Assembly (NCBI GenBank): GCA_943789505.1
Contig: CALSUJ010000001.1
Span: 496,001 to 560,000, forward strand
Direction: 5' to 3'
DNA: 64,000 nt
DNA from: an uncultured Flavobacteriales bacterium
GTDB taxonomy: Bacteria; Bacteroidota; Bacteroidia; Flavobacteriales; BACL11
The position numbers and the translations under genes are program-made. Below are positions 27,315 to 39,100 of this stretch, one piece after another (within the stretch, counting starts at the first letter, position 1; every line of letters starts with the position of its first letter). The notes under the pieces are model-generated. The model was given only the letters and a program-made list of their open reading frames with translations. It did not search any database and was not told where the DNA came from.

Positions 27315-28844
27315 TTATTGTATTTTAATTTGTTTAGTGATCGCCCCTTTTTTAGTTTTGATAAGTTGAATCTTGCTTTTTTTGTTACTTGTTCTTCCTA
27401 GTAAATCAAATGTTGTATTTGTGTTTTTTGAAGGGTTTATTTCTTCAACTTGCGTAGTGCTAAAAGGAACTAATTTAACATCCTCAATATTAGTGTTGTT
27501 GTTTAAAACACTTGCATTTATTGTTTTAGGGTAATATCCATTTTTACTAAAGGTGATGTTGTAATTCCCTTGATATAAATGTCTGTGATAATTCCCTATT
27601 GGTAGATTAGAATATACATGAGAGCTATCTATATCATGATTTAAAATTTCAACTTTTGCTTTTAATGCAAGTCCTGTGATGCTATCTGTTACAATACCTC
27701 TTAGTCCAAATAAAGATTGTTCTATATAGTTTAATAGAGAAGGGTAATTTGCATCCCAAAGCTCTGGTAAATCGTTAGGGTCTGGAGTTTTATCATCTGA
27801 AAGTTCTAAAGTAAACTCACGACAATACTTAAAGTAATTCATATAATCTTGTCTACCTCCATCTACTTCATACCAATCATTTCCATTAGTAATCCCATCA
27901 TTCAGATAGTTAAAATATCCGTTACCACTATTGGCTTGGCAACTATCTGCATATTCATGAGATACATATTCCCACCAATTATCATCAGCAGTTAATGTAC
28001 TCCAAGTATCCCAAGGATAGTTACATACTTCAGCACCACCATGCATATTTGCTGAAATTGTAAAACTTACAGTATCGGCAAGCCCCATAAAAATAGATGT
28101 TTCATTTTGATATGCATTTCCATCAGGATGAGGGCCATCTTGAGGGTCGGGATAATTTCGGTTTAAATCAATCCAATTAGCATTGTAGCGAGTTGCTGAC
28201 CATACATCTTGGTTTCCTCCATAATAAGCTCCATCAGGGTTAGCTAGTGGGTTTATCCAAATATCAATATTATCAACTAATTGGGTTAATTGTAAGGTGT
28301 TTCCATAACCATTTAGAATATGGTCAATTAAGCGTAAACTTAAAATATAGCCTGCTAATTCATCTCCATGCATGGAGGAAGTGTATAGGAAAGAAGGTTC
28401 GTTTTCTTTTACTCCTACATTGTTAGAAATCTGTACGATTAGTATTTTTCGACCTGAACTTAGAGTTCCTAGATGATGTAATTTACAAATGTTTGGGAAA
28501 GAATCTGCAAAGGCTTGCATCATATTCGCATACTGCTGATAAGTAGGGTAGTAGTCCCAATTGCTTTTGCTTTTTTTTACATACTTTAAGGGTTCTTTTT
28601 TTATTATTTTGTATTCAATTTCTAATGCTAAAAATTTTGAAAACTCCTTTTGATTAGCATAAGCATAAGCAAGGTCAGCATTTGTTTTATGATCAATAGA
28701 AACAATGTCTGAAATCATATTTAACTGAAGCTTATTTTTATACTGGAAAGAAAAATAAATTTCACCTTTTTCAGTAAATAGGTGATCAATACTTTGACCA
28801 AAGCTTAATATTGGAATTAAAAGTAGTAAAAGTAATTTTTTCAT
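27315..28844 (-). CDS. Secreted M14 zinc carboxypeptidase
   Basis: 509 residues, signal peptide MKKLLLLLLIPILSFGQ. Zinc ligands in SMHGDELAGY (HxxE, near residue 157) and ANMHGGAEV (near 266), the substrate-binding WIDLNRNYPDP near 222, and the catalytic Glu in EFTLELSDDK near 345 define M14. A carboxypeptidase regulatory-like beta domain (GIVTDSITGLALKAKVEI) follows near 382. The end (FDLLGRT through KQIKIQ) is a divergent version of the LGR tail of nearby secreted proteins. It trims C-terminal residues from peptides outside the cell. It leads into the esterase gene with no gap, 66 bp after the C1 peptidase gene. Confidence 0.9.
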   Translation of the reverse strand: MKKLLLLLLIPILSFGQSIDHLFTEKGEIYFSFQYKNKLQLNMISDIVSIDHKTNADLAYAYANQKEFSKFLALEIEYKIIKKEPLKYVKKSKSNWDYYPTYQQYANMMQAFADSFPNICKLHHLGTLSSGRKILIVQISNNVGVKENEPSFLYTSSMHGDELAGYILSLRLIDHILNGYGNTLQLTQLVDNIDIWINPLANPDGAYYGGNQDVWSATRYNANWIDLNRNYPDPQDGPHPDGNAYQNETSIFMGLADTVSFTISANMHGGAEVCNYPWDTWSTLTADDNWWEYVSHEYADSCQANSGNGYFNYLNDGITNGNDWYEVDGGRQDYMNYFKYCREFTLELSDDKTPDPNDLPELWDANYPSLLNYIEQSLFGLRGIVTDSITGLALKAKVEILNHDIDSSHVYSNLPIGNYHRHLYQGNYNITFSKNGYYPKTINASVLNNNTNIEDVKLVPFSTTQVEEINPSKNTNTTFDLLGRTSNKKSKIQLIKTKKGAITKQIKIQ

Positions 28845-28910
28845 TGGGTAAAAATAATGTTAATTATCAGCATATTAATCAAATAAAATAATAAGTCTTA
28901 TGTGTTCAGT

Positions 28911-30119
28911 CTATTTATCAAATTTATCTAAAGTTGATTTCACTGCATCCTTATGAATTGTAAAAGTCATCATTTTTAATTTTACAAAATCTTCATGATA
29001 AAAGTAGTATCCAGGAAAATTTCCATTTCTGGCACCAGAACCACTATCCTTTATTAAAAACCACCAATCTCCCGTTTTATCAATTTTATAACCAATTAAA
29101 TGTATTGCATGATCATCAGTTGTTGTGCCGTTAGAAAAACGGAATTGACGTGCATTTTCATCAATAAAATCTGAAGGAATGTCATAAGAAGGAACCATTG
29201 CTACATCATAAGTTGAAGAATAGCCACTTTCAGAAACATCACCACCAATAGAAATAGAATATCCATTTTCAATAGCATTTTTTATAGCAAACATAAACTC
29301 ATCTAACGGGACATTGTAGTAAGCCTCACTTCTCCACCAATTATCGGGAACTTTGTATTCTTCTTGACTCCAATACGGTTTTTGCATTAAGCTCATGAAA
29401 TCAACATAATTGTTTGGATCAAGTTTTGTAACATTTTTTAAAAATGATTTTGGAGTATAAGTTTTTCCAATATACTTAAATGAAGTAGGAGGGGTTCCCA
29501 TATAATGGTTCAAAATAGACTTGACATTAGAAAGAATTGCTGTTTCATCCCAAAAGTTGATTTGTTTACAATTTTTTAAGTAAGCTTCAAATTCGCCAAA
29601 CATTTTTTCATGATTGTAGTAGGGTTGGTCGCTTGGCTTTCCTTCATAAGCCTCAGCAGGAACTATTCCGTACCAATCCATCATTCTTTGCACAGCATTG
29701 GTTTCCGACCCTTCTCCTAAATGTGTTTTACCTCTAGTGTTTATGTATCCTCTTGCTTTTTCAATGTATTCAAAATAAACAGGATATAATTCGGATAGGT
29801 TAATTGTTTTCCCTGTTAACCTATGGATTTCACTTTCATAAAATGAAGTGGTAGAAAAGCACCAACAAGTTCCTGTATTCCCTTGTGAAATAGGATTTTC
29901 TGCAGCTACAATAGTAAATTCAGCTAAACTTTTAGGAATTTGTTTTCCATCAAAATTCATTTTAAAGGATTTGGTGGTTTCCTTTTCTTCTTTCTCATAT
30001 TTATTTGATTCACTTATAATAGTTCCGTAAAAAGGATTAGAATAGCTCTCAAATTTTCCTTTGTCCTGTGCATTTGCTCCTGTTGCTATTAGAAGTAGGA
30101 TTCCTATTTTTTTAATCAT
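28911..30119 (-). CDS. Secreted C1 (papain/BleC-like) cysteine peptidase
   Basis: 402 residues from the ATG at 30119, which gives a clean signal peptide (MIKKIGILLLIATGANA); a Met nine codons earlier does not. The catalytic cysteine lies in QGNTGTCWCFST near residue 84 and the histidine in DDHAIHLIGY near 340. Where papain has Asn, this protein has IKDSGSG, as I recall for the bleomycin-hydrolase-like group in Bacteroidota. It digests peptides, probably in the periplasm or outside. First gene of the minus-strand run that continues with M14 carboxypeptidase and esterase. Divergent from the SRPBCC gene. Confidence 0.85.
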   Translation of the reverse strand: MIKKIGILLLIATGANAQDKGKFESYSNPFYGTIISESNKYEKEEKETTKSFKMNFDGKQIPKSLAEFTIVAAENPISQGNTGTCWCFSTTSFYESEIHRLTGKTINLSELYPVYFEYIEKARGYINTRGKTHLGEGSETNAVQRMMDWYGIVPAEAYEGKPSDQPYYNHEKMFGEFEAYLKNCKQINFWDETAILSNVKSILNHYMGTPPTSFKYIGKTYTPKSFLKNVTKLDPNNYVDFMSLMQKPYWSQEEYKVPDNWWRSEAYYNVPLDEFMFAIKNAIENGYSISIGGDVSESGYSSTYDVAMVPSYDIPSDFIDENARQFRFSNGTTTDDHAIHLIGYKIDKTGDWWFLIKDSGSGARNGNFPGYYFYHEDFVKLKMMTFTIHKDAVKSTLDKFDK

Positions 30120-30197
30120 GTGTGTAGTTTTAATTTTAATGTTCAAATTTACAGTAATTTTGTAATTTGCAGGCCAATATTTAAATGCATTATATTT

Positions 30198-30740
30198 ATG
30201 AATCCTTTAAAACAAATTTTAAAATGGACATTAATTTTTCTTTTATCGTTTACTACTTTTAATTTTTTTATTTCAGGTAAAATTGAGGTTTCAATTGAAA
30301 TAGAAGCTCCTGTAGTTATTGTTTATGAAAAAGTTACTGATTTACAAACTTGGCCAACTTGGGCTCCTTGGTGGAAAAAAGATTCAACAATGTCAACCGT
30401 TTATTCTGGTCAGAAAAGTGGCTTAGGAGCAAAAATGAGTTGGTCTGGATTAGATGGTGGTGGAAGTTTAGAGATTGTAGAAGCTAATTTTGCTAAAAAT
30501 TTGAAAAATGAGTTATTTTTTGAAGGAATGCCTCTATCTTATCGTATCTGGACTTTTCAAAAAATAGATAAGGGCACAAGAGTTACTTGGAGTTTTCAAG
30601 ATGAATTGCCATTTTATGTTCATTTTATGCAACTTTTCATCTCTCCTGAGATAAAATCAGGATTACTATCTTTAAAACAAAAATGTGAAAGTATGCATAG
30701 CAGTAAATCTGAAATTAACCTTTTTGAAGTTCCAGAGTAA
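30198..30740 (+). CDS. SRPBCC/polyketide-cyclase-like membrane-anchored protein
   Basis: 180 residues from ATG 30198; the upstream in-frame residues lack any feature. An N-terminal membrane helix (ILKWTLIFLLSFTTFNFFI) precedes a START-like domain with the usual opening IEAPVVIVYEKVTDLQTWPTWAPWW. Such domains bind hydrophobic ligands in a deep cavity; no specific ligand is evident. Single gene, 2 bp from the convergent mscS stop. Confidence 0.8.
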   Translation: MNPLKQILKWTLIFLLSFTTFNFFISGKIEVSIEIEAPVVIVYEKVTDLQTWPTWAPWWKKDSTMSTVYSGQKSGLGAKMSWSGLDGGGSLEIVEANFAKNLKNELFFEGMPLSYRIWTFQKIDKGTRVTWSFQDELPFYVHFMQLFISPEIKSGLLSLKQKCESMHSSKSEINLFEVPE

Positions 30741-30742
30741 TA

Positions 30743-31567
30743 TTATTTTACATGCAAGTCCATTTGTGGAAAAGGAATCGTAATTTTATTTTCATTAAAT
30801 TTTCTGTAAATAATTTTTCTTATATCACTTTTTACTTTTTCAATAGTAAAAATATTTTTACTATAAAAGTACAATTGAAAATCCATTGATGAATTACCAA
30901 AATTTACAAAGCGAACTTCTTTAAATTCACATTCTGAAAACTCTAAATGTACAATAGCACTTTCTTCAAGTGTTTTAATAACTAAATCTACATCACTTCC
31001 ATAAGCTACTCCAATATCAATATTAAATAGTGTTTTTTGTGTTTGATGACTCCAGTTAATTACTTTGTTTGTAGTGATTAAAGAATTGGGAATAATCACA
31101 ACTATTTGTCTTACATTCATTCCCTTTGATGTTCTTAAACCTATTTCTTGAATAATTACTCTGTCTCCATCAATCTCTAAAATATCACCCACCTTTACCG
31201 AATGTTCTAAAAGTAATATTATACCTGATAAAATATCATTAAAAGTTTGCTGAAGTCCTAGCCCAACACCAACTAGTAGTGCAGCAGACCCTGCTAATAG
31301 AATGGTTACTTTAATTCCTAATGTTTCTAACATAAGGCTAATTGCAATTATCCATATCAAATATTTTATAATTTGAAATAATGCAAAGGCACTTCCTTTA
31401 TCGAGTGTATGAAGTTTCTTTTTATTAAATAATGCTTTACTAATTATCCATAAAACTAGTTTTGTAACAATAACAATAACAATTACATTTGTTAAGTCAA
31501 AAATAGACAGTGAATTATCATTGAAACTAAATATTTCAAAATTAAAAAAATCAGTTATTGTTTTCAT
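30743..31567 (-). CDS. mscS: Small-conductance mechanosensitive channel (MscS family)
   Basis: 274 residues. Three N-terminal membrane helices end in the pore helix LAGSAALLVGVGLGLQQTF (residues about 91-109), rich in Gly/Ala as in MscS TM3, then the beta domain HSVKVGDILEIDG with VQxIGLRT-like continuation (IIQEIGLRTS) and a C-terminal alpha-beta domain. It opens when membrane tension rises during osmotic downshock. It starts 20 bp after the end of the icmF-like gene on the same strand and may be co-transcribed with it, without an obvious shared function. Confidence 0.9.
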   Translation of the reverse strand: MKTITDFFNFEIFSFNDNSLSIFDLTNVIVIVIVTKLVLWIISKALFNKKKLHTLDKGSAFALFQIIKYLIWIIAISLMLETLGIKVTILLAGSAALLVGVGLGLQQTFNDILSGIILLLEHSVKVGDILEIDGDRVIIQEIGLRTSKGMNVRQIVVIIPNSLITTNKVINWSHQTQKTLFNIDIGVAYGSDVDLVIKTLEESAIVHLEFSECEFKEVRFVNFGNSSMDFQLYFYSKNIFTIEKVKSDIRKIIYRKFNENKITIPFPQMDLHVK

Positions 31568-31587
31568 TAGCTTTTTATTAATTAAAT

Positions 31588-34500
31588 TTACATATTCCTC
31601 CTATACTGTCCACCAACTTCAAACAAAGCGTTGGTGATTTCTCCTAAGGAACATATTTTTGAGGCTTCCATTAATAAATCAAATATATTTTCATTTTGAA
31701 CAGCAGCTTCTTGTACTTTTTGTAATAATTGTTCTCCCTTTCCTTTGTTGCCTTTATGTAGCTCCTTAAGCATAGCAATTTGGTATTTCTTTTCCTGTTC
31801 AGTAGCTCTAATTACTTCCTCAGGAATTACTGTAGGAGACCCTTTTTTGTTTAAGAAAGTATTTACTCCTATAATTGGGTATTCACCAGTGTGTTTTAAG
31901 GTTTCATAATGCAAACTTTCCTCTTGAATTTTACTTCTTTGGTACATAGTTTCCATAGCACCTAATACACCACCTCTTTCTGTAATTCTGTCGAATTCTA
32001 ATAATACTGCATCTTCAACTAAATCGGTTAATTCTTCAATAATAAAAGCACCTTGAATAGGATTTTCATTTCTTGCCAATCCTAACTCCTTATTAATGAT
32101 AAGTTGAATTGCCATTGCTCTTCTTACTGACTCTTCAGTAGGAGTGGTGATGGCTTCATCATAAGCGTTAGTATGTAAAGAATTACAGTTATCATAAATT
32201 GCATAAAGTGCCTGCAAAGTAGTACGGATATCATTAAAATCAATTTCTTGAGCATGCAAGGACCTTCCTGATGTTTGAATGTGGTATTTCAACATCTGAG
32301 CCCTTTTGTTTGCTCCATATTTGTTTTTCATGGCTTTTGCCCACAATCTACGAGCAACACGCCCAATTACTGCATATTCTGGATCAACACCATTACTGAA
32401 AGAAGAAGGAAAGATTAGGTCCAAATTCATTAATATCCATTCCTCTACTTAGGTAGTACTCCACATAAGTAAATCCGTTAGCCAAAGTAAATGCTAATTG
32501 TGAAATTGGATTGGCACCTGCCTCAGCAATATGATAACCCGAAATAGAAACTGAGTAGAAATTTCTTATTCCATTGTCAATAAAATACTCCTGAACATCA
32601 CCCATCATTCTTAATGCAAATTCAGTTGAGAAAATACAAGTATTTTGTGCTTGGTCTTCTTTTAAAATATCAGCTTGTACAGTTCCTCTAACTTTAGTTA
32701 GTGTTTCTGTTTTTATTTTTTGTAAATAGTATTATCTAATACTTCATCTCCAGTAACTCCTAATAAGAAGAGTCCTAATCCTTTGTTCCCTTCTGGTAAT
32801 TCCCCTTGATATTTTGGTCGTTCAACTCCTTTTTTTTGTAGATGATTTCAATCTTTTGTTGAACTTGATTTTCTAATCCATTTTCTGAAATATATTTTTC
32901 ACATTCCTGATCAATAGCGGCATTCATAAAGTAGGCTAGTAGCATTGGTGCTGGTCCGTTTATGGTCATACTTACGGAAGTCATAGGATTTGCTAATTCG
33001 AAACCAGAATAGAGTTTTTTCAAATCATCCAAGACAACAGATGGAAACTCCTGCATTCCCAATTTTACCATAAATATCGGGTCTTCTCCTGGGTCGTTTC
33101 CATAAAGGGTTACCGAATCAAAAGCAGTAGAAAGTCGTTTTGCAGGCATGCCTAAACTTACTAAGTGAAAACGTCTTATTTGTTCTTTCAGGACCTCCTT
33201 CACCAGCAAACATTCTTGTTGGGTCTTCTCCTTCTCTTTTGAAAGGAAATAAACCTGCAGTATAAGGAAATTCTCCAGGTACGATTTTCTTGTAATTGCC
33301 ATTTTAATAAATCACCCCAAGCTTCATATTTTGGTAAAGCAATTTTAGGAATAGATGACCCTGATAGGGAAGTGGTTTGTGTTTCAATAGATAACTCTCT
33401 ATCTCGCACTTTAAATTTAAAAACCTTTTCTTGGTATTTTTTCTGTACTTCATCCCAGCTTTCAATTAGGATTTTGTTTTTTGGGTGCAAATCCAACAGA
33501 ATTGTTTCGTATTCTGCTTTTATCTGAGTAATTACATCTTCTGATGCATTCGCTAAAATGTCTTAATGATTTTTGAAGAGAATATAAGTTTTGTGCTATA
33601 TTTTTTTGTTCGATTGCCCATTTGTCATACGCTCTGTTGTTTTCTGATATTTCTGATAAATAACGCACTCTATTGGGTGGAATAACAAAAATCTTCTCAC
33701 TCATTTCGTTAGTAATTTCAAAAGAAGAATCAAAGTTTCCTAATCCTTTTTCTGAAAATTTGTCCATGATAGCTTTGTAGAGTGAATTGGCTCCTGGGTC
33801 ATTAAACTGTGAAGCAATTGTGCCGTAAACTGGCATAGATTTTACATCTTTATCAAAAAGTGTATTGTTTCTTTGGTATTGTTTTTTTACATCTCTGATG
33901 GCATCTAAACCTCCTTTTTTATCAAACTTATTTATTGAGATAAGGTCAGCAAAGTCCAGCATATCAATCTTTTCCAATTGTGTTGCTGCACCATATTCTG
34001 GAGTCATCACATATAAAGAAACATCCGAATGTTCAATAATTTCCGTGTCCGATTGTCCTATGCCGGAAGTTTCCAAAATAATCAAATCATAATTAGCTAC
34101 TTTAAGTATATCTAGTGCATCATTTACATGTGCCGATAAAGCCAAATTAGCTTGCCTTGTGGCTAAGGAGCGCATATATACATTATTCGATTTTATGGCA
34201 TTCATCCTTATCCTATCGCCTAATAATGCTCCTCCTGTTTTTCTTTTAGAAGGATCAACCGATACGATAGCAATTTTTTTGTCAGGAAAGTCGGTAATAA
34301 ACCTTCTTACCAACTCATCCACTAATGATGATTTTCCTGCACCACCTGTACCTGTAACTCCAAGTATTGGTGTAGCTGACTTTTCTGCAATTTCTTTTAT
34401 TTCGGATAAAATAGTGCTATGCTTTTCAGGGCAATTTTCTGCTGCTGAAATTAAACGAGCAATCGCATTTATGTTTTGATTTTTTACTTCAGAAATTCCG

Positions 34501-34958
34501 CCTTCTAAATGCTCGCCAACTAAAAAGTCCGAACGCTTAATAAGGTCGTTTATCATACCTTGCAATCCCATTGCTCTTCCATCATCCGGATGATATATTC
34601 TTGTGATACCGTAGGCTTCTAAATCCTTTATTTCATCCGGTAAAATTGTGCCACCACCACCAGCAAATACCTTTATATGTGTTGCGTTTTTTTCTTGCAA
34701 TAGGTCATATATATACTTTAAATACTCATTGTGCCCACCTTGGTAGGAGGTCATAGCAATTGCATTTGCATCTTCTTCAATTGCACAGTTTACTACTTCT
34801 TCCACACTTCTGTCATGCCCTAAATGAATTACCTCACATCCAGTGGCTTGTATAATTCTACGCATTATGTTTATGGCAGCATCATGCCCGTCAAATAAAC
34901 TAGCAGCTGTTACAATTCTTACTTTATGTTTAGGAATATATCTATCTGCTTGCTGCAT
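31588..34958 (-). pseudogene. icmF: Fused acyl-CoA mutase (IcmF-like), six frameshifts
   Basis: Reconstructed length about 1120 residues, as for IcmF. The N-terminus is a cobalamin-binding domain ([23 protein letters not shown]), then a MeaB-like G-protein chaperone with P-loop [17 protein letters not shown] near residue 200, then the mutase barrel ([29 protein letters not shown], ending [10 protein letters not shown]). It isomerises acyl-CoAs with coenzyme B12. Single-base breaks lie near 33556, 33283, 33175, 32830-32837 (T8), 32716-32721 (T6) and 32398, mostly insertions; each is bridged by conserved sequence in another frame. Six breaks in 1.2 kb of a conserved gene suggest sequence error rather than decay, but a true pseudogene is not excluded. 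Confidence 0.85.
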
Positions 34959-35118
34959 AGTATCGGCTTTGTTTTAGCTTGCAAATATAAAAATAGTTTG
35001 TGGTTTTTGGTTTCTAGTTGCTAGAAACAAAATAGTGTAAAAAAAGCCAAGCTTTCCTATTATGCTAATAATGAACTTTTTTATTCTTTTTCTTCAAGAT
35101 ACTCGAGCTTACTTTTAT

Positions 35119-35126
35119 TACTTTTG
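35119..35126 (+). promoter_or_regulatory. TAnnTTTG -7 element of uvsE
   Basis: TACTTTTG fits TAnnTTTG, 29 nt before the uvsE ATG at 35156. No clear -33 TTG is seen. Confidence 0.4.
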
Positions 35127-35155
35127 TATGTAATTATATTAATTAAATTATTCTT

Positions 35156-36058
35156 ATGAATCTTGGATACGCTTGTATTAATTCTACCTTATCAGCTCAA
35201 AAACCAAAAATAACAACCAATCGAACAATGGTTAAAAAAACCTTTACTGAAAGAGGGGTTGATTATGCCGGTGAATTAAGCATGTTGAATGTTGCTGATT
35301 TATCGGCAATACTGAAATGGAATGTTGATAACGGCATTAAATTTTTTAGGTTATCATCAGAGCTTTTTCCATGGGCATCCGAATATAAATTTACTGATTT
35401 GCCCCAATACCAAAGTATAAGTAAACTATTATCTATTGCAGGTGAATTTGCAAAGAAAAATGAGTTAAGAATAACCTCTCATCCTGGCCCATTTAATGTT
35501 TTAGTTTCGCCCCGAGAACATGTTGTAGAGAACACAATTACTGATTTACGTATACATGGTGAAATGTTTGATATGTTGGGTTTAAGCAGAACGCCATTTA
35601 ATAAGATTAATATACATTGTAATGGAGTGTATGGTGATAAAATTTCTGCAATGGATAGGTTCTGCAAGAACTTTGAAAGATTACCAAAATCAGTTCAAAC
35701 TCGAATGACTGTTGAAAATGATGATAAAGCATCTATGTATTCTGTATTAGATTTGATGTATATACACAATAGAATAGGTATTCCAATTGTATTTGATTAC
35801 CATCATCATAAATTTTGTACTGGAGATTTGTCAGAACAACAAGCCCTAGAATTGGCTATTTCAACATGGCCTGATGGTATTAAGCCTGTGGTACATTATT
35901 CTGAATCAAAATCATTGCATGAGAGTGATGATAAAATTAAGCCACAAGCACATTCTGATTATATTCATAAACTACCTAATTTATATGATAATGATGTGGA
36001 TGTAATGGTAGAAGCAAAAGCTAAAGAATTATCAATATTACCATTTTTAAAAGTGTAA
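35156..36058 (+). CDS. uvsE: UV-damage endonuclease UvsE/UvdE
   Basis: 300 residues, the length of the bacterial enzyme. It begins NLGYACINSTLSAQ, the UVDE signature, and the TIM-barrel metal site is visible as HPGPFNVL near 107, NIHCNGVYGDK near 150, TVENDDK near 182, FDYHHHKFCTGD near 213 and HYSESK near 242, giving the His, Glu and Asp ligands of a three-metal centre. It nicks DNA 5' to pyrimidine dimers and other lesions. Single gene with its own promoter, 66 bp upstream of the protease gene. Confidence 0.93.
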   Translation: MNLGYACINSTLSAQKPKITTNRTMVKKTFTERGVDYAGELSMLNVADLSAILKWNVDNGIKFFRLSSELFPWASEYKFTDLPQYQSISKLLSIAGEFAKKNELRITSHPGPFNVLVSPREHVVENTITDLRIHGEMFDMLGLSRTPFNKINIHCNGVYGDKISAMDRFCKNFERLPKSVQTRMTVENDDKASMYSVLDLMYIHNRIGIPIVFDYHHHKFCTGDLSEQQALELAISTWPDGIKPVVHYSESKSLHESDDKIKPQAHSDYIHKLPNLYDNDVDVMVEAKAKELSILPFLKV

Positions 36059-36124
36059 ACTAATAAGCAATAACTGGACTGTACTAATTAAAAAATCCTT
36101 AGATTTACATTATTAAATTTTAAA

Positions 36125-39100
36125 ATGCAAAAACTAATATTTACATTTTTTCTTACTCTTGGCATGTTACAGCTTTCGGCACAAGAAAATGTTTTTAGTT
36201 ATACAATGACTAAAAATATTATAACTGAAAATGAAGAAAATACAAAGGCTTTTGATGTAAACAGAGTTTTGTTAAATCAGATAATATCTGAGAATTCAAA
36301 TGAGTTCTTTTTTAAAATTCCTCTTATTGATGAAGGTTTTTTGAATGTAAATATGAAACAATTTTCGGTATTAAATCCAAAACATAATTTAATAATAGAA
36401 TCAGCTAACGGAAAGGTAAAAGAAGATTATATTCCTGATTTTCAGTCTTATTATATTTTACATGAAGGAAAGTCAATTGGTACTTTTTTATTTTTTGAGA
36501 ATTCTATTGTAATTAGTTATAAGCACAATAACAGACAATTTGAGTTAAATAAAATTGATAATGAATTTTTATTATTTGATGTTAATGATTGCTTGATTGA
36601 GAATACATTTTCCTGTAAAGTTGAAGAAAAAATGGAGCAGATAAATATTGAAGAAAATTTTCCTGAATCATCCGTAATGACTACGAAATGCTTGGAGTTG
36701 GCAATAGAAATAGATCAATATACACGTAATACTTTTTCGTCCAATGTATCAACAACAAATTGGGCGCATGCAATTATTGCAGGTGTTAATCAAGTATATT
36801 TTAATGAAGTAAATCTTAATGTATCAATTGTAACAACAATTATTTGGGAAACTACTGATCCTTATGCTTATTATATAAGTGATGCAAGTAATATGCTTGG
36901 TGCTTTGAGAAATCATTGGACAGCAAATAATAGTTCAATTAGTAGAGATTTGGTTCACTTATTAACTAAAAGATCAAATACAGGAACGGGTGGTATTGCT
37001 TACTTAGATGTTTTATGTAATAATTCTTGGGGCTATGGATTTAGTGCATCTTTAAATAATACAACAAACTTTAATTTTCCAAATCCACCATATACTTGGA
37101 ATTTAATGGTTTGTAGTCATGAAATAGGCCATAACATAGGTTCTCATCATACACATTGGTGCGGTTGGCCTGGTGGTGCGATAGATAATTGTACTGATGT
37201 GGAGGGTGGTTGCCCAAATAATCCTGTAGCACAAATTGGTACAATAATGAGCTATTGTCATACTACTTCATCCGGTAGTCTTATAGATTTTCATTCTATA
37301 GTTATTAGTAATGCTTTAATTCCTGAAATTAATGGAGCTAGTTGCTTAACTATGTGTGCATTTTATGGTTGTACAGATCCAAATGCTTTGAATTATGATC
37401 CAAATGTAACCATTGATGATGGTTCTTGTATCTATTGTACGACTACTTTACCATTCAGTGAAGGTTTTAATAATGGTATAGGAAGCTGGACCAATACTGG
37501 TTCTGCTGGTAATTGGTCCTTAAATTCTGGAGGGACCCCATCAAATAGCACAGGTCCTAGTAATGGGAATTCAGGTGCTGGTAATTATATGTATGTAGAA
37601 TCTTCCTCACCAAACTATCCAAATGTTGGCCCATTTTCTTTAACAAGTGAATGCTTTGATTTAAGTGGTTTAACCAATCCTTCATTATCTTTTTACTATA
37701 ATATGTATGGAGCTGCGATGGGGACTTTAAATGTTTATTCAAATAGCAGTTTAGTATGGTCACTAAGTGGAAATCAAGGACAAGGCTGGAATTTAGTTCA
37801 GATTCCTTTAACCTCTGCTGGGAATACTCTCATCATAGAATTTGAAGGTACAACAGGATCTTCTTATACTAGTGATATAGCTATTGATGATATAAATATA
37901 ATTGGATTACAGCAGGTGAATGGATGTACAGATGCTAATGCTATAAATTACAATTCTAATGCAACGTTTGATGATGGATCTTGTATTTATCCTCTTGCAG
38001 TTACTATCATTGGGGATAATGTAAGTTGCAATGGAGCAAATGATGGTTCTGGTACAGTAGCTGTTTCTGGTGGACAGACACCATTTACTTACTCATGGAA
38101 TACTGGACAAACTACATCATTTATCAATAATCTATCTCCAGGGACATATACTTTAACTGTAACAGATGCTTCAGGACAAACACAGACAAATTCTTTTACG
38201 GTATTAGAACCGTTGCCATTATCATTATCTTTTATCATTACAAATGAGAGTGCTGCAGGATCAAATGATGGAGCTATTGACTTGACAGTAAGTGGTGGAT
38301 TTGCACCTTATGTATATTTTTGGAATACTTCTCCCACTCAAACTACTGAAGATATAAGTGGATTATTGGCGGGAAATTATATTGTTTTTGTAGGTTACGA
38401 TAGCTGGCTTTGTTTTGTAGCTGATACCGTTACTGTAAATGTAATTATTTCTGGTTGTATTGATTCAACTGCATTAAACTACGATCCTACTGCTAATGTA
38501 GATGATGGTTCTTGTGTTTACTGTGTGTATGGTTGTACAGATTCAACTGCCGTTAATTATGCTGCATTAGCAACATGTGATGATGGTACTTGTATAGCTT
38601 CTGTTTATGGTTGTACTGATGCTACTGCATGTAACTATTATGCTGGAGCAAACGTTGATGATGGTTCATGTGAATGGACTTCATGTATTGGTGGTATTTG
38701 TTCTAATGATCCTATCTCAGGCTTAGGAGTTACTGATGTTATACAGAATAGAGCTACCTTTACATTTGATGATATGAATACTTATGATGCTTCAGGGGCT
38801 CAGATCTGTAGAGTAGATCAATTGCGTATACAATATAAGGAATTAGGTACGTCTAGTTGGAGTCAGAAGAATATGGGTTCTCCAACAGGTTATGATCCTA
38901 TTACTGGTATTTGTAACAGTACAACTAATACTGCTAAATTAGTATTAGGCTTAACTTCAGCAACTACTTATGAATGGAGAATGAAAGTATGGTATTGTGG
39001 AGTTGGTAATTCTGGTTGGGTTTCAGGACCAAACTTTACTACACTTGGTGATTGTCCTAATGTAGGTAACCTAACAGTTACTAGCCCTACAACAACTAAA

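Noticed and set aside
23477-31567. Operon dedicated to one pathway (esterase, DCC, DUF2237, ATP-grasp)
   Set aside because: Tight packing is real, but no common substrate can be shown, so no pathway is claimed.
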